This document shows positions 7,317-16,020 of a DNA stretch of 64,000 bases, one piece after another. The notes under the pieces were generated by a model. It made no database searches and was not told where the DNA came from. It was given only the letters and a program-made list of their open reading frames with translations. The first letter of the stretch is position 1. Each line of letters starts with the position of its first letter. The DNA comes from Streptomyces sp. CBMA29 (lineage in GTDB: Bacteria; Actinomycetota; Actinomycetes; Streptomycetales; Streptomycetaceae): positions 46,350 to 110,349 of the forward strand of contig NZ_MECL01000158.1 in the NCBI RefSeq assembly GCF_014596445.1, read 5' to 3'. Made by a program: the position numbers and the translations under genes.

Positions 7317-8227
7317 CGGACGGCTCGTTCCCCGCGGACGGCGGACGGCAGCGGCGCGGCGAACCGTGTCGACGGCAGCCCCTCGGCGTCCACGCGCATG
7401 CGCAGAGTCCGTCCCGACATCGGATACCGCGCGCGTTCGTCGGCGGACAGCCCGACGGCCGCCGAGGTGATGACGAGATCCCGCAGGCCGGGCCCGGTGA
7501 ACGCGCAGGCTGTCGGCCGGGGTACCGGAACGTCGAGCACACCGGTCAGAGCGCCGTCGGGTGCGTATCGCAGGATGGCGCCCCCGTCCCAGATCGCCGT
7601 CCACACAGCGCCCTCGGCATCGACGGCGAGGCCGTCGGGTCCGCCGAGGCGCCCGTCCGTGCGGATCACCGAACGGACCTCGCCCAGGGACCCGGAATCC
7701 ACGTCGAAGACATGGCCGGTGATCGTGCCCGCGTGGGTGTCGGTGACGTACATGACCGTGCCGTCCGGCGACCAGCCGAGTCCGTTGGGGATGGTCATGC
7801 CGTCGAGGACCTGCTCCGCCGAGCCGTCCGGGCGGACCACCCACAGGCTTCCCGCGCCCACGGCGGCGTGCCGGTCCATCACACCCAGCCAGAAGCGCCC
7901 GGCCGGATCACAGGCGCCGTCGTTGGCCCGGTACAGCGTCGGATCGACCGGCAGCGCGGTGAAGGGGATGAGATCACCGGCCCCCGTGATACCTGCCAGG
8001 GATGTTCCGTAGGCGCCGAGCCACAGGCCGTCGTGCCAGGGAACCGCGCTGCCGAGAAAATCCGGCACCGCGGAAAGGGCGACGCCGTCGTCGGTCAGCG
8101 TCCCGAACACCTGATCGTCGATGCCGACCAGGGAAAGGGTCGCGGTGGCGGTGTCCCAGCGGGGGCCCTCGCCCAGGAGGAGCGGATCGTGGTCGAAGGC
8201 GTCGATTCCGGAGTGCCAGATCTTCAT
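7313..8227 (-). CDS. SMP-30/gluconolactonase-family sugar lactonase
   Basis: 304 residues, one six-bladed propeller. Metal-site motifs are present: E19 in LLGEGPRW, N in RANDGACDPAGRFWLG, N in PNGLGWSPDG, and D in GGPDGLAVD. Enzymes of this family hydrolyse aldonolactones to aldonates. With a dehydrogenase downstream and L-fuconate and D-galactonate dehydratases nearby, L-fucono- or D-galactonolactone is the likely substrate. It starts 11 bp after the LacI stop and overlaps the SDR by 4 bp, so the three genes form one transcript. Confidence 0.82.
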   Translation of the reverse strand: MKIWHSGIDAFDHDPLLLGEGPRWDTATATLSLVGIDDQVFGTLTDDGVALSAVPDFLGSAVPWHDGLWLGAYGTSLAGITGAGDLIPFTALPVDPTLYRANDGACDPAGRFWLGVMDRHAAVGAGSLWVVRPDGSAEQVLDGMTIPNGLGWSPDGTVMYVTDTHAGTITGHVFDVDSGSLGEVRSVIRTDGRLGGPDGLAVDAEGAVWTAIWDGGAILRYAPDGALTGVLDVPVPRPTACAFTGPGLRDLVITSAAVGLSADERARYPMSGRTLRMRVDAEGLPSTRFAAPLPSAVRGERAVR

Positions 8228-8238
8228 GGGGTCTCTCG

Positions 8239-9270
8239 TCACGAAGGGTCGGACGGCGGCGGGGCCGCCGTAGAAGCGCGGGCGATGATGGTGGGGCTGG
8301 TCGGGATGACGATGCTGCGGGGTTCGCCACCGCGCACGATCGCGACCAGGGCGTCGACGGCGGCGGCGCCGAGTTCGGCCAGGGGCGTCACGACGGTGCT
8401 GAGGGAAGGCACCAGATAGTCGGCCATCGGGTAGTCGTCGTTCGCCAGCACCGACAGCGAGTCCGGCACGGCAAGACCGATCCGGGCAGCCGTCCCCAGC
8501 ACCCCTACGGCCTGGGCGAAGGAGCTGGTGAACAGCGCGGTCGGCGGCTCCGACGCGGCCCGCAGGGATGCCAGGCCCCGGCTGCCGCCGTGTTCGTCGA
8601 ACTCCTGCATGGCGAAAACGGGCTCGGGCAGGGCGAGTTCCCGGCAGCGTTCCCTGAAGGCACGGATACGGTCGAGGCTGGGAGTGACGTCCTCCGGCCC
8701 ACCGATGTGGCCCAGCCGACGATGGCCCAGTTTCACGAGGAAGTCGACGGCGGCGCGGGCCGATTCGGCCACGTCCATGACGATGTTGGCCTGCCCCTGC
8801 GGATTGCTCCGGTTGACGAAGACGTGCGGAATGCCGGTGCGGCGCAGCACGAACGGCAGGTCGCTGGTCGCGGACGCCGAACCGACGAGCACGCCGTCGA
8901 TACGACCGGACTCCACCACCATCTCCAGTTCCTCGCGGGAGCCGGCGTCCCCCAGGTCCTCGGCGGTCAGGGTCATGAAGCCGAGTTCGAGGGCGCGCCT
9001 CGTCGCACCGCGGGCTATCGTCGCGTGGGTCGGGTTCGCGATCGACGGCAGCACGAGAGCGATGGCGCCGGTCCGCCCGGTCGCGAGCGACCGCGCGGGT
9101 CCGTGCGGCCGGTAGCCGAGTCTCTTGGCCGCGGACAGGATCCGCTCCCGCGTCCCGGCGCTGACGCTCGCGCTCGGGGCGTTGTTGAGCACCTTGGAAG
9201 CGGCCGACTTCGATACGCCCGCGGCAGCGGCGACGTCGGCCAGGCGGGGGCGAACTGGGGCGTCCGGCAT
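8239..9270 (-). CDS. LacI-family transcriptional regulator of the island
   Basis: 343 residues. The N-terminal LacI helix-turn-helix is LADVAAAAGVSKSAASKVLNN (residues 10-30) with hinge ARSLATGRTG; the remainder is a periplasmic-binding-protein-like effector domain ending at SPTIIARAS. It heads the operon with the lactonase and SDR and probably senses a sugar or pathway intermediate. Candidate sites are the mirrored AACCGGTT palindromes between the beta-helix gene and the ABC transporter operon. The stretch between it and the beta-helix gene (9271-9478) holds a terminator and probably its own promoter. Confidence 0.82.
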   Translation of the reverse strand: MPDAPVRPRLADVAAAAGVSKSAASKVLNNAPSASVSAGTRERILSAAKRLGYRPHGPARSLATGRTGAIALVLPSIANPTHATIARGATRRALELGFMTLTAEDLGDAGSREELEMVVESGRIDGVLVGSASATSDLPFVLRRTGIPHVFVNRSNPQGQANIVMDVAESARAAVDFLVKLGHRRLGHIGGPEDVTPSLDRIRAFRERCRELALPEPVFAMQEFDEHGGSRGLASLRAASEPPTALFTSSFAQAVGVLGTAARIGLAVPDSLSVLANDDYPMADYLVPSLSTVVTPLAELGAAAVDALVAIVRGGEPRSIVIPTSPTIIARASTAAPPPSDPS

Positions 9271-9302
9271 GGGCGGGTCGTCTCCTGAGTCTGGAACATC
9301 CG

Positions 9303-9345
9303 TTCCGGTCCCGCCCCGGCACGAGGTGCCGGGGCGGGACCGGAA
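9303..9345 (-). terminator. Perfect 20-bp hairpin between the beta-helix and LacI genes
   Basis: TTCCGGTCCCGCCCCGGCAC pairs perfectly with its complement around a GAG loop. It lies 134 bp past the beta-helix gene stop and ahead of the lacI start, and would end the beta-helix transcript. Confidence 0.75.
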
Positions 9346-9478
9346 TCACCGGTGGACTGACGGTGTGCTATCCGTCAATTACCACGCGCGGGATCCGATC
9401 ATGTGTCGGTGATACGAAGCTTGCCTCATCCTCCTGCGGTGCGGCCGTCGAGGGCGACGGTGGTACCGACGGGGGTGT

Positions 9479-11722
9479 TCACTCTCCCTGGCCCGCGTAG
9501 GCACCGCGGTTGGGAGTCGCGGTGTTCACGGGGTTGCCCCACAGGTCGGTGCCGAAGTTGCCGGGCACGGTGGTGCCGCTCCTCAGCGCGGGGGAACCGG
9601 ACAGCAGCTTGTAGCCGCCGATGGAACCGATGCCCGGGGTTCCCACCCCGTTGGCGGAGACGAGCCTGGGGTCGGCCGTCGACGCCTGGGGGTCGGAGGG
9701 CGGGGTGAAGCCCACGTAGGTGTTGGCCTTGTAGGTGGGTCCTGACGGGAGCGACGAGCCGGCCTGGCCGATGAAGACGTTGTTGGAGAACTTGGTGATG
9801 CTGGGCGTCTCACCGAAGTCGAACGCCTTGTTCCGGCAGTCGATCGTGTTGTTGTAGAAGTCGACCGACAGCGCGCCGTCGGTGTACTTGTGGAACCGGC
9901 AGTCGTTGACCGAGACGTTGTACCGGTAGACGACCTTCAGCGTGGTCGTCCGTCCGCAGGAAGCGCAGACGAGCAGGATGCCGTTGCTGTTGTCGTGGTC
10001 GTAGTTGTACTGGTACGTGCAGGTGCCGAGCATCGAACCGTCGCAGTCCCAGGCGACGCTGTCGTCGGTGACCCGGGTGATGTGGGAGACCTCGTTGTAC
10101 TGGAAGGTGGGGTTGGTGTCGCCCCAGCCCCAGATGCCGGCGTAGACGCCGTCCCGGCCGTTGACTCCGAGCCGGTCGGCGACGTTGCGCTCGGTCAGCG
10201 GGGAGTCGCTGACCGAGACGACGATGCCGTCGTGGGAGATGTTCCGCACCGTGTTGCCGGTGACCAGGACGTAGCGGTTGCGCACCGGGTTGTCGTTCCA
10301 GTTGTGCTGGTCGCCGTACAGGCCGACGCCCACGCCGTGGATGTCGTGGACCGAGTTCCCGGACACGGTGACGCCCTTGAAGAAGGTGCCCTGGGTGGGG
10401 ATCTCCACGCCGATGCCGTGCGAGAGGTAGTACCAGTCCAGGTTGGCGCTGCGGCTGGTCCAGCCCATGACGTCGTGCACGTTGTTGTCGCGGATGGTGA
10501 TGCCGTCGTGCTCCTGCCCGTCGGTACCGAAGACCTCGATGCCGGAGCGCAGGGCCTCGGCGGAGGCGTTGTTGGTGACCTCCAGGTTCTGGATGATCCA
10601 GTAGCTCTGGTTGGTCAGCGCCACGGTGGCTTCGCTGATCAGGTTGCTGGGATCGGGGTTGGTCAGGCCGTCGCCGGCGACGACGGGGGCCGCGCCGGAG
10701 CCGTATCCGTCCAGGGTGATGGGCGCCGTGGCGCTGCCACTGCCCTTGGGGGTGAGCTTGCCGTGGCAGGTCGTGCCCTTCTTCAGCAGCAGCTTGTCGC
10801 CGGGGCCGAAGGTGTGGCTGTTGGCGCTGCCCAACGTGTTCCAGGGTGAGGACTGGGTGCCGGAGCCGTTGGAGGCCGCCGAGCAGTCCAGGTAGTAGGA
10901 GCTGCCGACGGCCGCCGGAGCGGTCACCGTCCAGGTGAAGCTGCCCGTGCCGGTGGCGCCGTTGGCGTCGGTGGCCTTCACCGTCACCGTGCTGGAACCG
11001 GTGGCGGTCGGGGTGCCCATGATGGTGCCGTTGATGTAGTTCATCGACAGGCCCGCGGGCAGGCCGGTGGCCGACCACTGGACCTGGCCGGTGCCGCCGG
11101 TGGAGGCCGGGAGCAGTCCGGTGGCCACGCCCAGCGTGGTGCTCTGGGTGCTGATACCGGTGACGCCGAGCGTGCCGCCCGTACCGCCGCCGGTGGTGCC
11201 GCCCGTGGTACCGCCGCCGTCACCGGTGGGCAGGGTCCACTGCTGGGCGGCGGAGCCGTTGCATGCCCATATCTGGACGGGGTTGCCGTTGACGGCGCTG
11301 CCGTTGACGATGTCCAGGCACAGGCCCGTACCCGGGTTGACCAGCGAACTGGTCGCGCCCGGCTGCCATTTCTGGGCGTCGCTGCCGTTGCAGTCCCACA
11401 ACTGCACCCGGGTACCGGGGCTGGTGGCGCCGTTCTTGATGTCCAGGCACTTGCCGAAGACACGCACGGTGCCGTCGCCCGGCAGGTTCCAGTTCTGCGC
11501 ACCGCTTCCGTTGCAGTCGTAGACCTCGATCGGGTTGCCGCTGGTGGTCACGCCGCCGGTGTCGTCCAGGCACTTGCCCGAACTCTTGAGCGGGCCGGTG
11601 ACACCGGCCGCGTGGGCGGTGTTGACCGTGAGCAGCGCGGCGACACCCGCCGCCAGCACCGCCGCAGTGGCGATGATCAGGTTGAGCGGGCCGCGGCGTC
11701 GCCCTCTGGCACGACGTTGCAT
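9479..11722 (-). CDS. Secreted CBM13 lectin plus parallel beta-helix protein, putative polysaccharide-active enzyme
   Basis: 747 residues. A twin-Arg-like basic start and a long hydrophobic segment give a signal peptide (about 1-38, AHAAG). Residues 40-165 form a ricin-type CBM13 trefoil with QNW, QKW and QQW repeats. A Gly/Thr linker, a putative Ig-like (He_PIG) domain (about 180-270) and a right-handed parallel beta-helix of Asn/Asp/Val/Gly-rich rungs (about 275-690) follow. GAGGAAG precedes the ATG. It diverges from the ABC transporter operon and shares its regulatory region, so it is probably the outside enzyme or binder that supplies oligosaccharides. The fold is used by many polysaccharide lyases and glycosidases; the specific reaction cannot be read from the sequence. 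Confidence 0.7.
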   Translation of the reverse strand: MQRRARGRRRGPLNLIIATAAVLAAGVAALLTVNTAHAAGVTGPLKSSGKCLDDTGGVTTSGNPIEVYDCNGSGAQNWNLPGDGTVRVFGKCLDIKNGATSPGTRVQLWDCNGSDAQKWQPGATSSLVNPGTGLCLDIVNGSAVNGNPVQIWACNGSAAQQWTLPTGDGGGTTGGTTGGGTGGTLGVTGISTQSTTLGVATGLLPASTGGTGQVQWSATGLPAGLSMNYINGTIMGTPTATGSSTVTVKATDANGATGTGSFTWTVTAPAAVGSSYYLDCSAASNGSGTQSSPWNTLGSANSHTFGPGDKLLLKKGTTCHGKLTPKGSGSATAPITLDGYGSGAAPVVAGDGLTNPDPSNLISEATVALTNQSYWIIQNLEVTNNASAEALRSGIEVFGTDGQEHDGITIRDNNVHDVMGWTSRSANLDWYYLSHGIGVEIPTQGTFFKGVTVSGNSVHDIHGVGVGLYGDQHNWNDNPVRNRYVLVTGNTVRNISHDGIVVSVSDSPLTERNVADRLGVNGRDGVYAGIWGWGDTNPTFQYNEVSHITRVTDDSVAWDCDGSMLGTCTYQYNYDHDNSNGILLVCASCGRTTTLKVVYRYNVSVNDCRFHKYTDGALSVDFYNNTIDCRNKAFDFGETPSITKFSNNVFIGQAGSSLPSGPTYKANTYVGFTPPSDPQASTADPRLVSANGVGTPGIGSIGGYKLLSGSPALRSGTTVPGNFGTDLWGNPVNTATPNRGAYAGQGE

Positions 11723-11886
11723 GGGTCACTTCCTCATCGTTGAAGAACCTCTTGGGGGGAGACCGCCGACCGCGGGCGCGGTGCGGCAGGGGACCACCGG
11801 GAGACGGGACCGACCCACGGAAGACACCTTCCGCTTACCCGGCCTTCAAGGTGCGTCGGCGAGCGTAGGTGTCGTGCTTGTTTCAG

Positions 11887-11987
11887 TCAACCGGTTTCCT
11901 CAAAATCCGTAACGTTCGCGTCACGGGGATTGACGTTGCCGAAAAACCTTGGTTAACGTCACCGCACACCAAAAGGAAACCGGTTGA
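11887..11987. promoter_or_regulatory. Mirrored LacI-type operators in the divergent promoter region
   Basis: The 372-bp gap 11723-12094 separates the beta-helix gene (minus) from the transporter operon (plus). TCAACCGGTTTCCT (11887-11900) is the exact reverse complement of AGGAAACCGGTTGA (11974-11987). Each contains the palindrome AACCGGTT, and their centres are 89 bp apart. A degenerate third copy, AACC-TT-GGTT, lies at 11945-11954. The mirrored layout fits one repressor controlling both directions, most simply the LacI protein at 8239. Confidence 0.7.
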
Positions 11988-12094
11988 TCTCGTTACGAGG
12001 AGCCGGTTCGGTCCTGCCGGCGGCAGTCACCCCGGCCCCATCCGTTTCACCGTTCTCCCGGCCGCCGGTGGCGTCCGGTTTCCCAGGAGGAACC

Positions 12095-13387
12095 ATGCGC
12101 AGCAGGAAGCTCGCCGTCATCGCGTGCGTGCCACTGGCCGCCGTTCTCGCTCTCAGCGGCTGTTCCGACGACAAGAGTGACAAGGGCAGCTCCAGCGGCG
12201 GGCAGGACTCCGGCGACAAGCAGGTCACTCTGAAGGTCGTCGGCTGGAAGGGCGGCCCCTCCGAGCCGGCCAACGTCAAGGAGATCAACGCGGCCTTCGA
12301 GAAGGCCCACCCCGACATCAAGATCGACTACACGTTCCAGCCGGGCGGCGACCCGTACACCCAGAAACTCAACGCGCAGTTGCTCGGCGGCAACGCCGCC
12401 GACGTGATCATGGCCGACACCCCCAACGCGGCGCGCTGGGCGAAGTCCGGCTATCTGTCCGACCTGTCCGACCAGCCGTGGGTGGCGGACATGGCGGCCC
12501 CGGTCAAGCCGCTGGTCACCGACAACAGCAAGGTCGTGGCGCTGCCCAGCGAGCTGACAGGTGTCGGCCTGTTCAGCAACATGAAGGTGCTCAAGGCCGC
12601 GGGCATCACCAAGCCGCCGGCCACCTGGCCGGAGCTGGTCGCCGACCTCGACGCCCTCAAAACGGCGCACCAGCCCGGGATCGCGCTGCCGGACAAGAGC
12701 GGCTGGACGGTCTTCACCGCGATCACCGCCAGCGCCGCCTCGCTGGTCTTCCAGGGCACTCCCGGCTGGAATCAGGATCTGGCGGCGGGCACGACGGGCT
12801 TCGCCGGTACCGACGGCTGGAAGACCGCCACCCAGCAGGTCGCCGACCTCGGCGCCAAGGGGCTGATCGACTACAAGGCTCAACTCGGCGTCGACGAGTG
12901 GTCGCAGGGCACCCAGGACTTCAAGGCGGGCAAGAGCGCCTTCCTGCTCCAGGGCTCCTGGGCCATGAGCGACCTGTCCAAGGGCATCACCGATCTGAAG
13001 TTCTCCACCTGGCCGGGCGGACCGGCCGGCGACCAGGGTTCCGCGACCACCGCCGTCGGCACCCTGTGGACCGTCAACGCCAAGACCTCCAAGCAGGCCG
13101 CGGCCAAGGAGTACCTGAAGTACTGGGCGACCTCCGCGGCCCTGACCCCGTATCTGACGGCCGAGGCGGCCTTCTCGCCGATGAAGACCACCCCTTCGCC
13201 CGCCATCCCCGACGCGGAGGACCTGGTGGCGGCCGTCACCGCCGGCCGCTACTACGTCCTGCCGGAGAGCACCTGGGCCGGCGGCACCTCGCAGAAGGAC
13301 ATGCAGAACGCCGTACAGGCACTGATCCTCGGCAAGAAGTCCGTCGCGCAGACGCTCGACGCCTTCGACTCCGCGGCCAAGGGCTGA
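12095..13387 (+). CDS. ABC transporter sugar-binding lipoprotein
   Basis: 430 residues. AGGAGG lies 5 bp before the ATG. A lipobox (LSGC, Cys23) makes it a membrane-anchored lipoprotein, followed by a charged linker and a family 1 extracellular solute-binding domain. Typical core strings are NAQLLGGNAADVIMADTPN, GVGLFSNMKVLKAAGI and a C-terminal repeat-rich helix. It is first in the operon and, with two permeases downstream, should bring in an oligosaccharide. Given the cytoplasmic GH95 at the end of the operon, fucosylated galactosides are the best guess for the ligand. Confidence 0.85.
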   Translation: MRSRKLAVIACVPLAAVLALSGCSDDKSDKGSSSGGQDSGDKQVTLKVVGWKGGPSEPANVKEINAAFEKAHPDIKIDYTFQPGGDPYTQKLNAQLLGGNAADVIMADTPNAARWAKSGYLSDLSDQPWVADMAAPVKPLVTDNSKVVALPSELTGVGLFSNMKVLKAAGITKPPATWPELVADLDALKTAHQPGIALPDKSGWTVFTAITASAASLVFQGTPGWNQDLAAGTTGFAGTDGWKTATQQVADLGAKGLIDYKAQLGVDEWSQGTQDFKAGKSAFLLQGSWAMSDLSKGITDLKFSTWPGGPAGDQGSATTAVGTLWTVNAKTSKQAAAKEYLKYWATSAALTPYLTAEAAFSPMKTTPSPAIPDAEDLVAAVTAGRYYVLPESTWAGGTSQKDMQNAVQALILGKKSVAQTLDAFDSAAKG

Positions 13388-13394
13388 TCCGAAC

Positions 13395-13439
13395 GCCGGG
13401 CCGCGACGGGATCCCTCCCCGCCACCGCCGCGGCCCGGC
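13395..13439 (+). terminator. Intercistronic hairpin after the binding-protein gene
   Basis: An 11-bp perfect stem (GCCGGGCCGCG and complement) lies in the 115-bp gap between binding protein and first permease. Such hairpins commonly let the binding protein be made in excess, by partial termination or by protecting the upstream mRNA. Confidence 0.5.
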
Positions 13440-13502
13440 CCCCGCCTCCGCCTTGTCCGTCGTGTCCACGTCGCTCAGCCCGCCTGGAGAGAACGACCCG
13501 CG

Positions 13503-14501
13503 ATGCCCAGAACGCGCCTGCCCCACCGGACCCCGTACGGTCCGAGCCCGCACAGCCCGAGCCCGAACGGTCCGAGCCCGAACGGTCCCAGCCCGCACCG
13601 CCGGACCCCGCCCAAGCGGACCCTGCTCAGCAGGACTCTGCACAACCGGAGTCTGCTGCCCTTCACCTTGCCTGCGATCGGACTCTACGCACTCCTGACC
13701 CTCTATCCGCTGGTCAGGGCCATCCCGCTCAGCCTCACCAACTCCACCGGCGGCCCGACCGCGAACAACGTGGGCCTGGCGAACTACCGCAAGCTCCTGC
13801 ACAGCGGCGACATCCGTTCCGCCGTGATCCACACCCTCGTCTTCACTCTCGTCGTCGTGGTGGCACAGACCGCGCTCGGCCTGGCGATCGCCGCGAGCCT
13901 GCGCCGCTGGGGCACGTACGGAAAGACGCTCGCCGTCCTCCTGCTGACCCCCGCGCTGCTCTCGCCGGTCATGGCGTCCTTCATCTGGTCCGCGCTGTAC
14001 AACAGCGACGGCCCGCTCAACGCGACGCTGGACGCCCTCGGCCTGAGCAGCCTCAAGCAGGTGTGGCTCGGCGACCCGTCGACGGCGCTGTACGCGATCG
14101 CCGTCGTCAACATCTGGATGTTCGCCGGATTCTCCGCCGCGATCTTCGCCGCCGGCTTCCGCAACATCCCCGTCGAGCTGACCGAGGCCGCGCGGATCGA
14201 CGGCGCGAGCCGATGGCAGACCTTCCGCAGTATCGAGTGGCCGCTGCTGGCTCCCGCCCTCACCGTCACGGTGACGCTCAGCCTGACCGGCACCCTGCGC
14301 GTTCTGGAACTGCCGCTGGTGATGACCAAGGGCGGTCCGGTGAACTCCACCAACACCCTGGGCCTGGCCATCTACAACAACCTGTTCCAGAACGGGGCCA
14401 TCGGCTACGGCACCGCGATCTCGGTCCTGCTGCTGGTCGTGGTCGTCGTGATCGCCACATCCGTCAACACCCTGCTCCGACGCCGTGAAGGGCGAATCTG
14501 A
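13503..14501 (+). CDS. ABC transporter permease (MalF-like)
   Basis: 332 residues. A long cytoplasmic N-terminus contains a Ser-Pro repeat (PSPHSPSPNGPSPNGPSPH, residues 14-32) encoded by a short tandem DNA repeat. Six membrane segments start at about residue 52. The EAA loop that contacts the ATPase is VELTEAARIDGASRWQTFRSIEWP (about 222-245). GGAGAG precedes the ATG. It overlaps the next permease gene by one base (TGATG). The Ser-Pro repeat is unusual and may vary in length between strains. Confidence 0.88.
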   Translation: MPRTRLPHRTPYGPSPHSPSPNGPSPNGPSPHRRTPPKRTLLSRTLHNRSLLPFTLPAIGLYALLTLYPLVRAIPLSLTNSTGGPTANNVGLANYRKLLHSGDIRSAVIHTLVFTLVVVVAQTALGLAIAASLRRWGTYGKTLAVLLLTPALLSPVMASFIWSALYNSDGPLNATLDALGLSSLKQVWLGDPSTALYAIAVVNIWMFAGFSAAIFAAGFRNIPVELTEAARIDGASRWQTFRSIEWPLLAPALTVTVTLSLTGTLRVLELPLVMTKGGPVNSTNTLGLAIYNNLFQNGAIGYGTAISVLLLVVVVVIATSVNTLLRRREGRI

Positions 14502-15370
14502 TGACCGCTCCGACCATCTCGCGGCCCGGACGGCGCCCCGACCGCAGGCGGCTGACCGTCCGGCAGTACACGGTGCGGACCCTGGGCGGCGTCGCGACGC
14601 TGATCTTCGTCTCGCCCTTCCTCTACGCCATCAGTACCTCGCTGCGCCCGGCCCAGGACGTGGCCGAGCACGCGGTCGCCTTCCCCACCTCGATCACCTT
14701 CTCGAACTTCAGCCGCGTCTACTCCGAGATCAACTACGGGCGCAGCGTCTTCAACACGCTGCTCATCACCGCCGGCACCTGCGCGATCGTCGTGCTGCTC
14801 GGCTCCATGGCGGGCTATGCCCTGGGCCGCACCAGCCGGTCGTGGTCCACGTGGGTCTACCGGGGCTTCATGGCCGGTATGGCCGTCCCGCTCTTCGTCC
14901 TTGTCGCACCCCTCTACCTGCTGGTCCGGGACCTGGGCCTGCTCGGTTCGATCCCCGGCGTCATCCTGATCTACGCGGCGTCCAACCTGCCGATCGCGAT
15001 CTTCTTCTACACCAGCTTCGTCCGTTCCATCCCCGGCGACCTGGACGAGGCGGCGCAGTTGGACGGCGCGAGTCGGCTGCGGACCTTCTTCTCGATCTTC
15101 TTCCCGCTTCTCGGTCCGGTGACCGCGACCCTGCTGCTGTTCATCACGCTCGCGGTGTGGAACGACCTGCTGGTGCCGCTGGTGTTCCTGCAGAACGCCG
15201 ACCAGCGCACGATCATGGTCAACGCCTACGCCCTGCTCGATCCCAAGATCGCCCAGCCGACGGATCTGTTCCCGTCCGCGCTGATGGGCGTCGCGCCGCT
15301 GCTGCTGCTCTTCGTCTTCTTCCAGCGCCGCATGGTCGAGGGGATGAGCGGCGGGGCGGTGAAGGGATGA
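14501..15370 (+). CDS. ABC transporter permease (MalG-like)
   Basis: 289 residues with six predicted membrane segments and the EAA motif DLDEAAQLDGASRLRTF (about 180-196). It is coupled to the upstream permease (TGATG) and to the aldolase downstream (ATGA at 15367-15370). No ATP-binding subunit gene is in the operon. In Streptomyces sugar transporters of this class the shared ATPase MsiK usually serves, so that is the probable partner. Confidence 0.88.
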   Translation: MTAPTISRPGRRPDRRRLTVRQYTVRTLGGVATLIFVSPFLYAISTSLRPAQDVAEHAVAFPTSITFSNFSRVYSEINYGRSVFNTLLITAGTCAIVVLLGSMAGYALGRTSRSWSTWVYRGFMAGMAVPLFVLVAPLYLLVRDLGLLGSIPGVILIYAASNLPIAIFFYTSFVRSIPGDLDEAAQLDGASRLRTFFSIFFPLLGPVTATLLLFITLAVWNDLLVPLVFLQNADQRTIMVNAYALLDPKIAQPTDLFPSALMGVAPLLLLFVFFQRRMVEGMSGGAVKG

Positions 15371-16020
15371 GCGGGGCGCGACAACTCCGGACCGCACTGG
15401 CCGCGTTCCCGGTAGTGGCGATCATGAGAGCACGCAGGGACACCTTCCTGCTCCGCGCCGCGGACGCCCTCGCCGAGGCGGGCATCACCGCGATCGAGGT
15501 GACGGCGACCACGCCGGGTGCCTACGCGGCAGCCGCTGCCATGCGGTCCCGGCTCGCCGCCGACGTCGCCGTCGGCATGGGAACGGTCACCGATCGCGCT
15601 CAGCTCGCCCCGGTTGTCGCGGCGGGTTGCGACTTCATCGTCAGCCCGCACACGGATCCGTCGCTGATCGCGGAAGCCGCGGCTCTCGGTCTGGGCACAC
15701 TGCCGGGCGCGATGACGCCCACCGAGGTCATGACGGCGACCGGAGCAGGCGCCACCGCCGTCAAGCTCTTCCCGGCCGAGGGACTCGGACCCGGTTTCGT
15801 ACGAGCGGTGCGGCAGCCGCTGCCCGATGTGGACCTGGTGCCCACGGGCGGGATCGGCATCGAGGACGTGCCGCGCTGGCTGGCAGCGGGAGCCCGCGCC
15901 GTCGGGCTCGGGTCCCCGCTGCTCGGGAACGCCCTGGCCGAGGGCGACCTGCACGGTCTGCGGACCCGCACCGCCCGGCTGAGGAACGTTCTCATCGCCG
16001 CCGACCGGGTGATCGCGTGA
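15367..16020 (+). CDS. KDPG/KDPGal-family aldolase
   Basis: 217 residues, a single TIM barrel. The class I aldolase residues are E44 (ITAIEVT) and the Schiff-base K133 (AVKLFPAE). It cleaves 2-keto-3-deoxy-6-phosphosugar acids into pyruvate and glyceraldehyde 3-phosphate. It is coupled to the kinase by a GTGA overlap and followed by D-galactonate dehydratase, so 2-keto-3-deoxy-6-phosphogalactonate is the likely main substrate. Whether it also cleaves unphosphorylated 2-keto-3-deoxy-L-fuconate is open; the island encodes no other aldolase. Confidence 0.83.
   Translation: MSGARQLRTALAAFPVVAIMRARRDTFLLRAADALAEAGITAIEVTATTPGAYAAAAAMRSRLAADVAVGMGTVTDRAQLAPVVAAGCDFIVSPHTDPSLIAEAAALGLGTLPGAMTPTEVMTATGAGATAVKLFPAEGLGPGFVRAVRQPLPDVDLVPTGGIGIEDVPRWLAAGARAVGLGSPLLGNALAEGDLHGLRTRTARLRNVLIAADRVIA

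Noticed and set aside
7313..9349. Single 678-codon frame spanning the lactonase and lacI region
   Set aside because: The first half is out-of-frame antisense-like sequence over lacI; the real lactonase starts at 8227 after an 11-bp gap from the lacI stop.
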